From positions 1 through 6,513 of the forward strand of contig SYGW01000083.1 of assembly GCA_005800255.1 (NCBI GenBank): DNA of 6,513 nucleotides, read 5' to 3'. The notes beneath the pieces are model-generated. The model did no database searches, was not told where the DNA came from, and saw nothing but the letters and a program-made list of their open reading frames with translations. The position numbers and the translations under genes were made by a program. Source of the DNA: Nitrospiraceae bacterium. Its GTDB lineage: Bacteria; Nitrospirota; Nitrospiria; Nitrospirales; Nitrospiraceae. Of the stretch, positions 1 through 6,408 are shown in pieces. The stretch's first letter is position 1, and every line of letters begins with the position of its first letter.

Positions 1-1043
1 ATGACGAAGACCAGCACCATGCCGCTGATGAGGATGTCCGTGACCGTTTCCACCGTCGTATGGATCAAGGCCGTGCGATCGTAGAAGGTCTTGACCTTGA
101 CCCCGGCCGGCAACTTCCAGGTGTTGAGCTCCTCCACCTTGCGCCGCACTTTCTCCAGGACGGGCAGCGCCTTATAGCCACGCTGGAGCAGAATCACCCC
201 CTCGACGACATCGTCGCGGTCGTCGATGCCGACCTTGCCCAGACGGATCCGCGGCCCCACGGCGACCGTTCCCAGCGTCTTGACGAAAATCGGGGTTCCG
301 TCCTTTTCCACCACCATCACGTTTTCGATATCCGCGATCCCGTTGATCAGGCCCAGTCCGCGGATGTTGTAATTCTGCGCGCCGATCGTCAGGTAGTTGC
401 CGCCGACGTTGGCATTGCTATTGGTCAGAGCCGACATAACCTGCGAAAGGTTGACCCCGTAGCTGATCAACCGGCCCGGGTCGATATCAACGTGATACTC
501 CTTGGTCGTGCCGCCGAACGCCGTCACGTCGATGACGCCGGGAATGCGGCGAAATTCCCGCCGGACCTGCCAGTCTTGAATCGTCTTCAAATCCGTGAGC
601 GTGGTCTCTCCGGCTCCCGTGAGCTCATAGCGATAGATTTCGGCGATCGCCCACCATGGCGACAGCGACGGCGCCGCGCCGGGAGGCAACTGCACCGAGC
701 CCAGCCGGTTCAAGACCTCCTGGCGGTCGCGAAAGACTTCCGTATTGAAATCAAAATAGACCTTGATGTCGCTCAACCCGAAGATCGACAGCGAGCGAAT
801 GTCGGTGAGGCCGGGCATGCCGTTGAGCGCGACTTCGATGGGGATCGTGATTTGGCGTTCGATCTCTTCAGCCGACCAGCCCGGGTACTGGGTGATCAGC
901 TCGACCATCGGAGGCGAGGGATCGGGATAGGCCACAATGTCGAGGGTATGAAAGGCGTAGAGTCCGCCGAAAAAAAGCAGAAAGCCCAGGGTGCAGACCA
1001 TGACCCGCTGGACCAGCGAGAGTTCGACAATTCTGGCTATCAT
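1..1043 (-). CDS. Heavy-metal-type RND efflux permease (CusA/CzcA family), N-terminal part, cut by window edge
   Basis: Inner-membrane proton-driven pump subunit that, with the adaptor and outer-membrane channel encoded upstream, would export a substrate out of the cell. Only the first 347 codons are visible; the family is usually a little over 1000 residues. The protein starts MIARIVELSL, the usual short cytoplasmic start of HME-RND permeases. TM1 follows at about residues 12-32, then the porter-domain signature YPDPSPPMVELITQYPGWS and SAEEIERQITIPIEVAL, then a porter segment with GVIDVTAFGG, and a second hydrophobic helix begins at the edge. The frame is unbroken. The ATG at 1043 was chosen by family fit; upstream in frame there is no other ATG, GTG or TTG before a TGA inside the adaptor gene. 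No Shine-Dalgarno site lies just before it, and its ATG overlaps the TGA of an 18-codon frame. The charged TM4 residues that would help assign metal specificity lie beyond the window, so the substrate is unknown. Confidence 0.93.
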   Translation of the reverse strand, partial: MIARIVELSLVQRVMVCTLGFLLFFGGLYAFHTLDIVAYPDPSPPMVELITQYPGWSAEEIERQITIPIEVALNGMPGLTDIRSLSIFGLSDIKVYFDFNTEVFRDRQEVLNRLGSVQLPPGAAPSLSPWWAIAEIYRYELTGAGETTLTDLKTIQDWQVRREFRRIPGVIDVTAFGGTTKEYHVDIDPGRLISYGVNLSQVMSALTNSNANVGGNYLTIGAQNYNIRGLGLINGIADIENVMVVEKDGTPIFVKTLGTVAVGPRIRLGKVGIDDRDDVVEGVILLQRGYKALPVLEKVRRKVEELNTWKLPAGVKVKTFYDRTALIHTTVETVTDILISGMVLVFV

Positions 1044-1096
1044 GCGATGTAATTCGATTCCAATTCGAAGGAGGAAATCCGCGCCAAGTAACGCAC
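1040..1096 (-). CDS. Putative 18-residue coupling or leader ORF between adaptor and permease genes
   Basis: The frame reads MRYLARISSFELESNYIA (GTG start). Three things support it. Its GTG shares the G of the adaptor stop codon (TAGTG). Its TGA overlaps the permease start (ATGA). A perfect AGGAGGTGA sits 10 bases before its GTG, measured from AGGAGG, whereas the permease has no ribosome-binding site of its own. It precisely fills the gap between the two genes. The likely role, inferred, is to carry ribosomes from the adaptor to the permease, or to act as a small regulated leader. The peptide has no recognised domain. Its ARI followed by a spaced leucine faintly recalls the permease N-terminus (ARIVELSL), so a decayed older permease start is an alternative. 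At this length a chance frame is possible. Confidence 0.45.
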   Translation of the reverse strand: MRYLARISSFELESNYIA

Positions 1097-1112
1097 TAGC
1101 CCTTCACCTCCT
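1069..1112 (-). other. Possible mRNA hairpin hiding the ribosome-binding site before the permease
   Basis: In the transcript, AGGAGG (1112-1107) can pair with CCUCCU (1074-1069). Past one bulged U (1106), GAA (1105-1103) can pair with UUU (1077-1075, one G-U pair). The loop is 25 bases and holds the adaptor stop and the GTG of the small frame. Ribosomes finishing the adaptor would melt it, which would make permease translation depend on adaptor translation. The pairing was found by eye and no folding energy was calculated. Confidence 0.35.
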
Positions 1113-2268
1113 GTCCCTTGATCAAAACCGCGCCCTTCGTCACGATGCGTTGTCCGGACTTCAACCCCTCCAGGACCCGCACATGATCCGGTGAAACCGT
1201 GCTGACTTTGACTTCCCGTTTCACATACCGGTCAGGGCCTTCGACGACGTACACGAACTGTTTCCCATCCACTTCCAAGACGGCCTCGCGCGGGATCAGC
1301 AGCAACGGCGTGGCGTCGCCGACCTGGATATGGAGACGGGCGAACATTTCCGGCTTCAGCCGGTGATCCGTATTGTTGACCCAGGCGCGCAGCTTGATAG
1401 TCCGGGAGGTCGGGTCCACCACGTCACCGATGCTGGCCACGGTCGCGGGAAAACTCACGTCCGGATAGGCCTCCACGCTGACGTTGGCGAACTGCCCCTC
1501 CCGCACCAGGGCGAGATCCCGTTCATAGACGTCCGCCACCACCTGCAGTAGATCGAGATCGGCTACCGTGAAAACGACCTGCCCGGAATCTCCCCCGATC
1601 GACTGGCCCGGCGTCACGTTCCGTTCCACGACGATCCCGGTCAAGGGACTCTTCATTTCGAATCGCGACGTGATTTTCTGCCGGTCGAGCGGCTTCTCCA
1701 ATTCCTGCGCGGGCACCTTGAGCGACAACAGCCGTTCTTTCGCGCGGCGGAATTCCGCGCGCGCCTTGATCAGCTCGTTCTCCGCTTGCTTGAGGTCTTT
1801 GAGCGGCAGGGCTTTATTCTCATAGAGGTCCTTGGCCAGCTCGCGGGCTCTGGTCGCGTATTGAAGATCCGAGTCTTCCTTCACATACTCCGAATAGGCT
1901 TGAGCGATTTCCTGGCTGTCCAGGACCAACAACACGCTCCCGGCCTTCACCCGCTCGCCCAAATGCACCCGCACTTCAAGCACCCGCCCTTGCAGGGGCG
2001 AGGAGATCTTGGAATAGCGATCCTCCCCGTACGCGACCTTTCCGACCAGCGTCAGGTCATGAGCTCCCGACCCGATTTCAACCAACGCCGTCTCCACCCG
2101 CGGGTGCGACGCTGTCTCCGATCCCGCCACCTGGGAGGGAGCCGTCACAATATTGGTCACAGCTGGCTCCTCTGCGCGCCCGCACGCAGACAGGAACAGG
2201 AGACAGAGGGCCGAAGTCACGGAGAAGACGAGCTGGCCCACCGCCACCGGCCTAGCCTGAAACTTCAT
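1096..2268 (-). CDS. RND periplasmic adaptor lipoprotein (CusB/CzcB, HlyD-type membrane fusion protein)
   Basis: Links the inner-membrane RND pump to the outer-membrane channel across the periplasm. The 390 residues are a normal length. A hydrophobic signal (about 12-28) ends in the lipobox LSAC, with Cys29 the predicted lipid-anchored residue. The first biotinyl-lipoyl half is at about 87-117 (SSPLQGRVLEV, GERVKAGSVL). An alpha-hairpin rich in Lys and Glu follows at about 119-200, then the second lipoyl half at 205-235 (KSPLTGIVVERNV, PGQSI). A beta-barrel spans about 238-316 (DPTSRTIKLRAWV, LKPEMFARLHI), and a membrane-proximal domain runs from 318 to the end (IPREAVL, GLKSGQRIVTKGAVL). The N-terminal region has no methionine after Met1 and no histidine cluster, so the methionine site of CusB is absent. 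The start overlaps the channel-gene stop (ATGA), with AGGAG 8 bases upstream. The metal, if any, cannot be named. Confidence 0.95.
   Translation of the reverse strand: MKFQARPVAVGQLVFSVTSALCLLFLSACGRAEEPAVTNIVTAPSQVAGSETASHPRVETALVEIGSGAHDLTLVGKVAYGEDRYSKISSPLQGRVLEVRVHLGERVKAGSVLLVLDSQEIAQAYSEYVKEDSDLQYATRARELAKDLYENKALPLKDLKQAENELIKARAEFRRAKERLLSLKVPAQELEKPLDRQKITSRFEMKSPLTGIVVERNVTPGQSIGGDSGQVVFTVADLDLLQVVADVYERDLALVREGQFANVSVEAYPDVSFPATVASIGDVVDPTSRTIKLRAWVNNTDHRLKPEMFARLHIQVGDATPLLLIPREAVLEVDGKQFVYVVEGPDRYVKREVKVSTVSPDHVRVLEGLKSGQRIVTKGAVLIKGQEVKG
1104..1112 (-). promoter_or_regulatory. Full-length Shine-Dalgarno site AGGAGGTGA near the end of the adaptor gene
   Basis: On the minus strand these nine bases match the full complement of the 16S rRNA 3' tail. 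They lie in the last codons of the adaptor (Gln-Glu-Val-Lys). The permease ATG is about 60 bases downstream, too far for direct use, but the GTG of the 18-codon frame lies 10 bases after AGGAGG. This site is the main argument that the small frame is translated. Confidence 0.6.
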
Positions 2269-3614
2269 GAGGAAATCTCCTGTCCCACGGCGCTTTCTAA
2301 CTGAAAGAGGTTGTGCTGATAGTTAAAGAGGGCTTCGATATAGTTTTGCTGAATCAACCGCGACGTACGCGCGGCATCGAGCAAGTCCAGAATCGTCGCG
2401 CCACCCCGTTCGTAGGCCCGTTCGACGATTGTCACGGTCGAACGGGCATCTTCCAACACCCCGCCCACATAGGCTTCGACCAAGCGCCGGCTTTGGAGTA
2501 AATTACGGTAGGCCACTTCCACTTCGTTCTCCACGAGGTTGACGGTCTTATTCAAGTCGGCCTCGGCTGTCTGCACGGCGACCTCCGCCTGATGAATCCC
2601 GCCCTGATTCCGATTAAACACGGGCAACGGCAACCCCAAGTTGAGCGACCACTGCTGGGGATTGTCAGGCCCCTGCGCCCCCTGCACGGCATAGCCGGCC
2701 CCGATCGTCACGTCGGGAATCCGGTACGCCTTCGCCAGCTTCAGGTCGGACTCACGCTGCGCATAGGTAAACCGCCGGACCTTGATATCGGGGCGAAGAT
2801 CGAGCGCGGCCGTGCGCAGCTTATTGATGTCGGGATCGATGCGCCGAAAATCCAAGTCCGTCGTCAGCTCCAGCGTCGTTTTGGGCGACAGCCGCAAGAG
2901 CTGCCGAAGATCGCCGCGGGCCGTCTCCCCTTCCTGCAACGATTGAATCACCTGCGACTGAAAATCGACCATCTGCAATCTGATGCGAATGAGGTCGACC
3001 TCCGCGATATACCCCTTTTTAAAGCGAATCGTATTGATATCGAGAATGCGGGAAAAACGGTCGCGATTCTCTTCGGCCAACACCAGCCTGCGCTGCGCCA
3101 GCTGGATCCTATAGTAGGTGTCTTTAACGGTGAACCCCAATTGGCGCACGGCATCTTCAAACGAGGCTTCCGCCGACTGGCTGCCATAGCCGGCACTTTC
3201 GATCCGGTAACCGCGCTTTCCGGCCAGTTCGAACAATTGTTGAACCTGGCTGATCACCGCCCCGCTGTTCGACGATGTCCGCCCCTGCGTGAAGGAGCTC
3301 AGCGTTCCGATCGACGCCACAGGGTTGGGGAAGAGCGCCGCCGTGATCTGCTGGCCCTTGCTGTATTCAATACCGTACTTGGCAATAAGCACATCGAGAT
3401 TCTGGCTGACGAAGAGGGCCAGCGCGTCGTTCACGCTAAGGCGCAACGACCGCGATGACATCACAGGTTGTTCAGAAGCAGAGGCTGATGAGGCCGCGCG
3501 GGCTGAATAAACGGAAACACTCAACAGATGCAGGACGATGATGCAGCAGAGAAGACCTACTCGTCGATCCACAACCACAGAAAGCCCCCCCGTAGGAACT
3601 ACGACGCCCTTCAC
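2265..3614 (-). CDS. TolC-family outer-membrane efflux channel (CusC/CzcC-like)
   Basis: Outer-membrane exit duct of the tripartite pump; the family trimerises into a beta-barrel with a long periplasmic alpha-tunnel. The 449 residues carry a signal peptide with Arg-Arg at 17-18, a hydrophobic core at about 19-35, and likely cleavage after SARA at 40. The two outer-membrane-efflux repeats lie at about 58-245 (LSVNDALALFVSQN, ALFPNP) and 265-445. PLPVFNRNQGGI (330-341) and the ending ERAYERGGATILDLLDA...QLESAVG are strongly typical of the metal-efflux branch. I see no N-terminal lipobox, so it is probably not lipid-anchored. It is the first gene of the efflux operon and overlaps the adaptor by ATGA. 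The GTG at 3614 lacks a ribosome-binding site and lies only about 8 bases from the predicted transcription start. GTG 3578 (codon 13), with a G-run 6 bases upstream, gives a more normal signal peptide and is my preferred start. Confidence 0.94.
   Translation of the reverse strand: MKGVVVPTGGLSVVVDRRVGLLCCIIVLHLLSVSVYSARAASSASASEQPVMSSRSLRLSVNDALALFVSQNLDVLIAKYGIEYSKGQQITAALFPNPVASIGTLSSFTQGRTSSNSGAVISQVQQLFELAGKRGYRIESAGYGSQSAEASFEDAVRQLGFTVKDTYYRIQLAQRRLVLAEENRDRFSRILDINTIRFKKGYIAEVDLIRIRLQMVDFQSQVIQSLQEGETARGDLRQLLRLSPKTTLELTTDLDFRRIDPDINKLRTAALDLRPDIKVRRFTYAQRESDLKLAKAYRIPDVTIGAGYAVQGAQGPDNPQQWSLNLGLPLPVFNRNQGGIHQAEVAVQTAEADLNKTVNLVENEVEVAYRNLLQSRRLVEAYVGGVLEDARSTVTIVERAYERGGATILDLLDAARTSRLIQQNYIEALFNYQHNLFQLESAVGQEISS
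2277..2281 (-). promoter_or_regulatory. Ribosome-binding site AGGAG for the adaptor gene
   Basis: AGGAG lies 8 bases before the adaptor ATG, inside the last codons of the channel gene, and supports the start at 2268. The sequence AGGA-GATT-TCCT here could form a very small stem that partly masks the site. Confidence 0.7.
3585..3591 (-). promoter_or_regulatory. Candidate G-rich ribosome-binding site for a channel-gene start at 3578
   Basis: A run of seven G on the minus strand ends 6 bases before GTG 3578. It is not a classic AGGAGG, but the GTG at 3614 has nothing comparable. It therefore favours 3578, or GTG 3572, as the true start. Confidence 0.35.
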
Positions 3615-3628
3615 TGAATTGCTTTCGC

Positions 3629-3657
3629 ATTATACAGTGTCTGTCAGGCGATGCAAA
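3629..3657 (-). promoter_or_regulatory. Sigma70-type promoter for the efflux operon
   Basis: A perfect -10 box TATAAT occupies 3634-3629. A -35 box can be read as TTTGCA (3657-3652, 17-base spacer, 4 of 6 matches to TTGACA) or TTGCAT (3656-3651, 16-base spacer). Transcription would start near 3622. It lies in the only sizeable intergenic gap of the window, directly before the channel gene. The 16-17 base spacer does not match the stretched 19-20 base spacer of MerR-regulated metal-resistance promoters. Confidence 0.6.
3634..3644. repeat. Small inverted repeat ACAG-ACA-CTGT touching the -10 box
   Basis: Two 4-base arms around a 3-base centre lie in the promoter spacer, and one arm shares the first T of TATAAT. 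The position suits a repressor operator, but the arms are short and match no operator I know. It may be chance. Confidence 0.2.
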
Positions 3658-3693
3658 TAATCTCTTGAGAAATAAGCACTTAGCCCCATCACG

Positions 3694-4749
3694 CTAGCGC
3701 ATCTTCAACTCGGTCCATGCCCGATCATAGATCCGCAATGCCTCCCCCACATCGGTCATCCATTCGAGTCGTGGCAGCAGTTCCATGGGTGGATAGATCG
3801 CTGGATTCTTCAAAATATGAGTCGGCACGAAGGGCCTGGCTGCTTTGTTGGCCGAGGCAAAAAGCAACCGCTCTGCCGTGCGCGCCGCCACCTGCGGCTC
3901 CAACAGATAATTGATGAACTGCATCGACAGCTCTTTCCTGGGGGAGGACTGGAGCACGACCAGGCAGTCCGCCCAGAGAGTGCCGCCTTCTTTCGGCACG
4001 ACATAGCGAATCGACGGCCGATCCCTCATGGCCCGCGCCACCGGCCCTCCCCACCCATGGGCCAGCACCACATCCCCTGAAGCCAGGAGCTGGTCGTAAT
4101 GGTCGCTGGCATAGGCCTTCACCAGCGGCTTTTGCGCCAGCAATCGCGCCGTGGCTTCCCCGATCAGAGCCGGGTCTTTCGTATTCATCGACGCCCCCAT
4201 CGACCGGAGGACCGCCCCGAACACTTCTCGCTGATCGCTCAACATGCTGATCTTCCCTGCGTACCGGGAATCCCACAGAACCGCCCAACTGTCCGGCGGC
4301 GGCGAAATAACGGCTGAGTCATAGCCGATTCCGACCGTGCCCCAGAGATAAGGAATCGCGTAACGCTGCGTCGGATCGAACGGCAGATGCTGGAGATGGT
4401 CTTCCAACGTGGCGGCATTGAGCAACAGCGCGGGATCGAGCTCCGCCACCAGTCCCTGTTGAATCATGATCGCCGCCATGAAGTCCGACGGTACCGTGAC
4501 ATCGTAGCCGGTCGCTCCGCCCTGGAGCTTGGCCAACAGTTCTTCATTGCTGCTGAACGTATCGACGACGACCTTCACTCCATGCCGCCGCTCGAACTCG
4601 GCCAGCAGCTCAGGCCCGACATAATCGGACCAGGTGAAGTAATGGAGTGTCTTCTGTTCCTCATCCCCGGACAGGCGCTGGCAGGCCTGGCTCCCACACA
4701 GCAGTAATAGAACCAGGCAGAGAGAGCGGATCATCTCGTGAGCGCGCAT
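3694..4749 (-). CDS. potD: Periplasmic polyamine-binding protein of an ABC importer (PotD/PotF type)
   Basis: Captures spermidine or putrescine and delivers it to PotB-PotC. The 351 residues match the family length. The N-terminal signal (about 6-19) ends GSQAC at Cys23, a poor lipobox, so lipid anchoring is possible but unsure. Family marks are YFTWSDYV (37-44), FSSNEELLAKL (65-75), YDVTVPS (82-88), FDPTQRYAIPYLWGTVGIGY (124-143), SDQREVF (171-177) and PKEGGTLWADCLV (252-264). Compared from memory with E. coli PotD, the ligand-clamping Trp and Tyr (W40, Y43), the acidic pair D172/E175 and W259/D261 are kept. Two other pocket positions look changed to Phe297 and Met331, and the mid-protein Trp (W233) is shifted by two residues. 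The WSDY start is closer to PotF. The ATG follows potC by 7 bases, with AGGAG 4 bases upstream. It is the last gene of the pot unit; the exact ligand is uncertain. Confidence 0.93.
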   Translation of the reverse strand: MRAHEMIRSLCLVLLLLCGSQACQRLSGDEEQKTLHYFTWSDYVGPELLAEFERRHGVKVVVDTFSSNEELLAKLQGGATGYDVTVPSDFMAAIMIQQGLVAELDPALLLNAATLEDHLQHLPFDPTQRYAIPYLWGTVGIGYDSAVISPPPDSWAVLWDSRYAGKISMLSDQREVFGAVLRSMGASMNTKDPALIGEATARLLAQKPLVKAYASDHYDQLLASGDVVLAHGWGGPVARAMRDRPSIRYVVPKEGGTLWADCLVVLQSSPRKELSMQFINYLLEPQVAARTAERLLFASANKAARPFVPTHILKNPAIYPPMELLPRLEWMTDVGEALRIYDRAWTELKMR

Positions 4750-4753
4750 GGAT

Positions 4754-4758
4754 CTCCT
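4754..4758 (-). promoter_or_regulatory. Ribosome-binding site of potD, overlapping the potC stop codon
   Basis: AGGAG lies 4 bases before the potD ATG and shares its first two bases with the TAG stop of potC (TAGGAG). It fixes the potD start at 4749 over the ATG five codons later, and implies that a ribosome ending potC sits on the potD initiation site. Confidence 0.65.
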
Positions 4759-5524
4759 ACCGTCGTTGGAGCAGAAGCGACAAACCGATCAATCCCATCG
4801 AGGCCACCACAAACAATGCTGACAGGGCATTGATCTCGAGGGACAGGCCGGACTTGATCATGGAATAGACTTTCAGCGGCAGGGTCGTCGCGCCGGGGCC
4901 GGCGGTAAAGAACGTGACGATGAAGTCATCGAGCGAGATGGTGAAGGCCATGAGCCCTGCTCCAAGGATGGCAGGCCTGAGCAAGGGAAGGGTCACATAC
5001 CTCAAGGCATCCCCATAGGAGGCCCCCAAATCCGCCGCGGCCTCCAACAGCCGCGGGTCCAACTTTCTGAGGCGCGCCCGCACGATGACCATCACGACCG
5101 GCACATTGAAGAGGGCATGGCCCGCCATCACGGTTGTCAGACTGAGCGGCATACGCACCAGCACGAAGAACAACAGGAGCGACACTCCCATTATCACTTC
5201 CGGAATCACCAGCGGCAACAGCAAGGCCTGTTCGATCTGGCGCTGCCGCTTCCCCGGCAGACCTTCCAGCCCCACGGCCAAACTGACACCAAGCAGCAGC
5301 GCGAGCAGAGTCGAGACCGTCGCCACCCACAAACTATTCGCTGCGGCAGCCTGCAAGGCCTGATCGGCCCAGAGGGCGCGATACCATTGCAGAGACCCGC
5401 CCTGCCAGGTCGCAGATAAACGAGATTCATTGAACGAAAAAAGAATCAGCGCCGCGATCGGCCCATAGAGAAAAAACAGATTCGCCACACTTGCGCGCCA
5501 CAGCCAGCCGCCGGACGGTTTCAT
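4757..5524 (-). CDS. potC: Polyamine ABC transporter permease PotC
   Basis: One of two inner-membrane permeases forming the polyamine channel. The 255 residues are typical. Hydrophobic segments lie at about 14-31, 63-85, 98-124, 129-150, 186-208 and 233-252, fitting six membrane helices. The cytoplasmic EAA loop that docks onto PotA is intact at 161-180 (EAAADLGASYGDALRYVTLP). SLDDFIVTFFTAGPGATTLP (197-216) is a strong PotC signature. It starts on the ATGA overlap with the potB stop, with a GGAG 8 bases upstream, and ends 7 bases before potD. The order potB-potC-potD matches the classical operon. Confidence 0.95.
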   Translation of the reverse strand: MKPSGGWLWRASVANLFFLYGPIAALILFSFNESRLSATWQGGSLQWYRALWADQALQAAAANSLWVATVSTLLALLLGVSLAVGLEGLPGKRQRQIEQALLLPLVIPEVIMGVSLLLFFVLVRMPLSLTTVMAGHALFNVPVVMVIVRARLRKLDPRLLEAAADLGASYGDALRYVTLPLLRPAILGAGLMAFTISLDDFIVTFFTAGPGATTLPLKVYSMIKSGLSLEINALSALFVVASMGLIGLSLLLQRR

Positions 5525-6408
5525 GATTCAGACTCCGGCGGGACAAGCGGTTTCGCTGCGCGAAGGGACCAGCGCATCATGGCAGCCACGCACAACATCA
5601 AGAGACAGGAAATCGCCGCGCCCAGCGGCCAATCTCGCGCGACGAGAAACTCATGCTGAACAAGGTTCCCGATCATCATGCTTCGCGCGCCCCCGAGCAG
5701 GTCCGGCGTGAGAAAGGCTCCGAGCGACGGAATAAAGACGAGAAGACAGCCGGCCACGACTCCCGGCCTGGCCAGAGGCAGGATGATGCGCCGGAAGACC
5801 GTCCACCTAGTGGCATAGAGATCCCAGGCCGCCTCGACCAATGTCCGATCCACCCGCTCGAGCGCCACAAAGAGCGGCAAAACCATGAAAGGCAGATAGC
5901 CATAGACCAGGCCAATCACCACGGCCGTATTGGAATAGAGCAATTCGATGGGGCTGCTAATCACGCCCAGCTTCAACAAAATCGTATTGAGCAAGCCTTC
6001 CGTACGGAGGATAAACATCCAAGCGTAGGTGCGGACGAGGAAGTTGGTCCAGAAGGGAATCATCACCAGCAGCAGCCAGATCCCCTGCCGGCTCGGGGCA
6101 GCCCGAGCGATATAATAGGCCAAGGGAAAGCCCATGATCAGACAGAGCAAGGTCGTCCCGGCAGCCAGAAGGATCGACTGGCCCAGGATACGGGCATAGA
6201 GAGGATGGAGCAGATCGAGATAGTTCCCCAGGCTAAACGACCAGACAATTCCGCCGTAGGTGCCACGGCCGGCAAAACTGATCACCACCATGAGACAGAG
6301 CGGTACGATAAACAAAAGCCCCATCCAGACCAGGCCTGGTCCGAGGAGCCACCAGGAGAGCCCTCGCCCCGAGGAGGCCGCCCATCCGGCAGGCGCAGCA
6401 GGTTTCAT
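5521..6408 (-). CDS. potB: Polyamine ABC transporter permease PotB
   Basis: Partner of PotC in the inner-membrane channel. The 295 residues carry hydrophobic segments at about 18-46, 75-103, 109-134, 160-183, 213-235 and 262-282. Family marks are PFWTNFLVRTYAWMFIL (118-134), the EAA loop at 192-211 (EAAWDLYATRWTVFRRIILP) and VFIPSLGAFLTPDLLGG (224-240). The usual Gly of the EAA motif is Tyr198 here; Tyr at this place is, to my memory, not rare in PotB relatives. The N-terminal extension of about 18 residues is Ala/Gly/Ser-rich and cytoplasmic. The ATG at 6408 overlaps the potA stop (ATGA); the ribosome-binding site before it is weak, so translation probably relies on coupling. Confidence 0.95.
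   Translation of the reverse strand: MKPAAPAGWAASSGRGLSWWLLGPGLVWMGLLFIVPLCLMVVISFAGRGTYGGIVWSFSLGNYLDLLHPLYARILGQSILLAAGTTLLCLIMGFPLAYYIARAAPSRQGIWLLLVMIPFWTNFLVRTYAWMFILRTEGLLNTILLKLGVISSPIELLYSNTAVVIGLVYGYLPFMVLPLFVALERVDRTLVEAAWDLYATRWTVFRRIILPLARPGVVAGCLLVFIPSLGAFLTPDLLGGARSMMIGNLVQHEFLVARDWPLGAAISCLLMLCVAAMMRWSLRAAKPLVPPESES

Larger units (their letters stand above)
3615..3693. other. Intergenic spacer between the pot and efflux operons
   Basis: This 79-base AT-richer spacer holds the efflux promoter. I looked for a terminator of potD and found only an 8-base palindrome CGCTAGCG over the potD stop (3692-3699) and very short stems, none followed by a T-run. Read-through from pot into the efflux genes is therefore possible. 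Confidence 0.5.

Noticed and set aside
60..1052. A 330-codon open frame on the plus strand opposite the RND permease
   Set aside because: The minus strand encodes an unmistakable RND permease throughout; the plus frame is rich in Arg, Asp and His without any family motif, as expected of an antisense shadow in GC-rich DNA.
1051..1068. Direct repeat AATTCGA (1051-1057 and 1062-1068) with an 11-base period
   Set aside because: Seven-base units inside the small ORF; the spacing fits one helix turn but nothing else supports an operator at this mid-operon place.
2592..3458. A 288-codon plus-strand frame opposite the channel gene
   Set aside because: No recognisable domain, no ribosome-binding context, and fully covered by the well-supported TolC-family gene.
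3690..3700. CGCTAGCG palindrome at the potD stop as a terminator
   Set aside because: Stem is too short to close a hairpin loop and there is no T-run after it.
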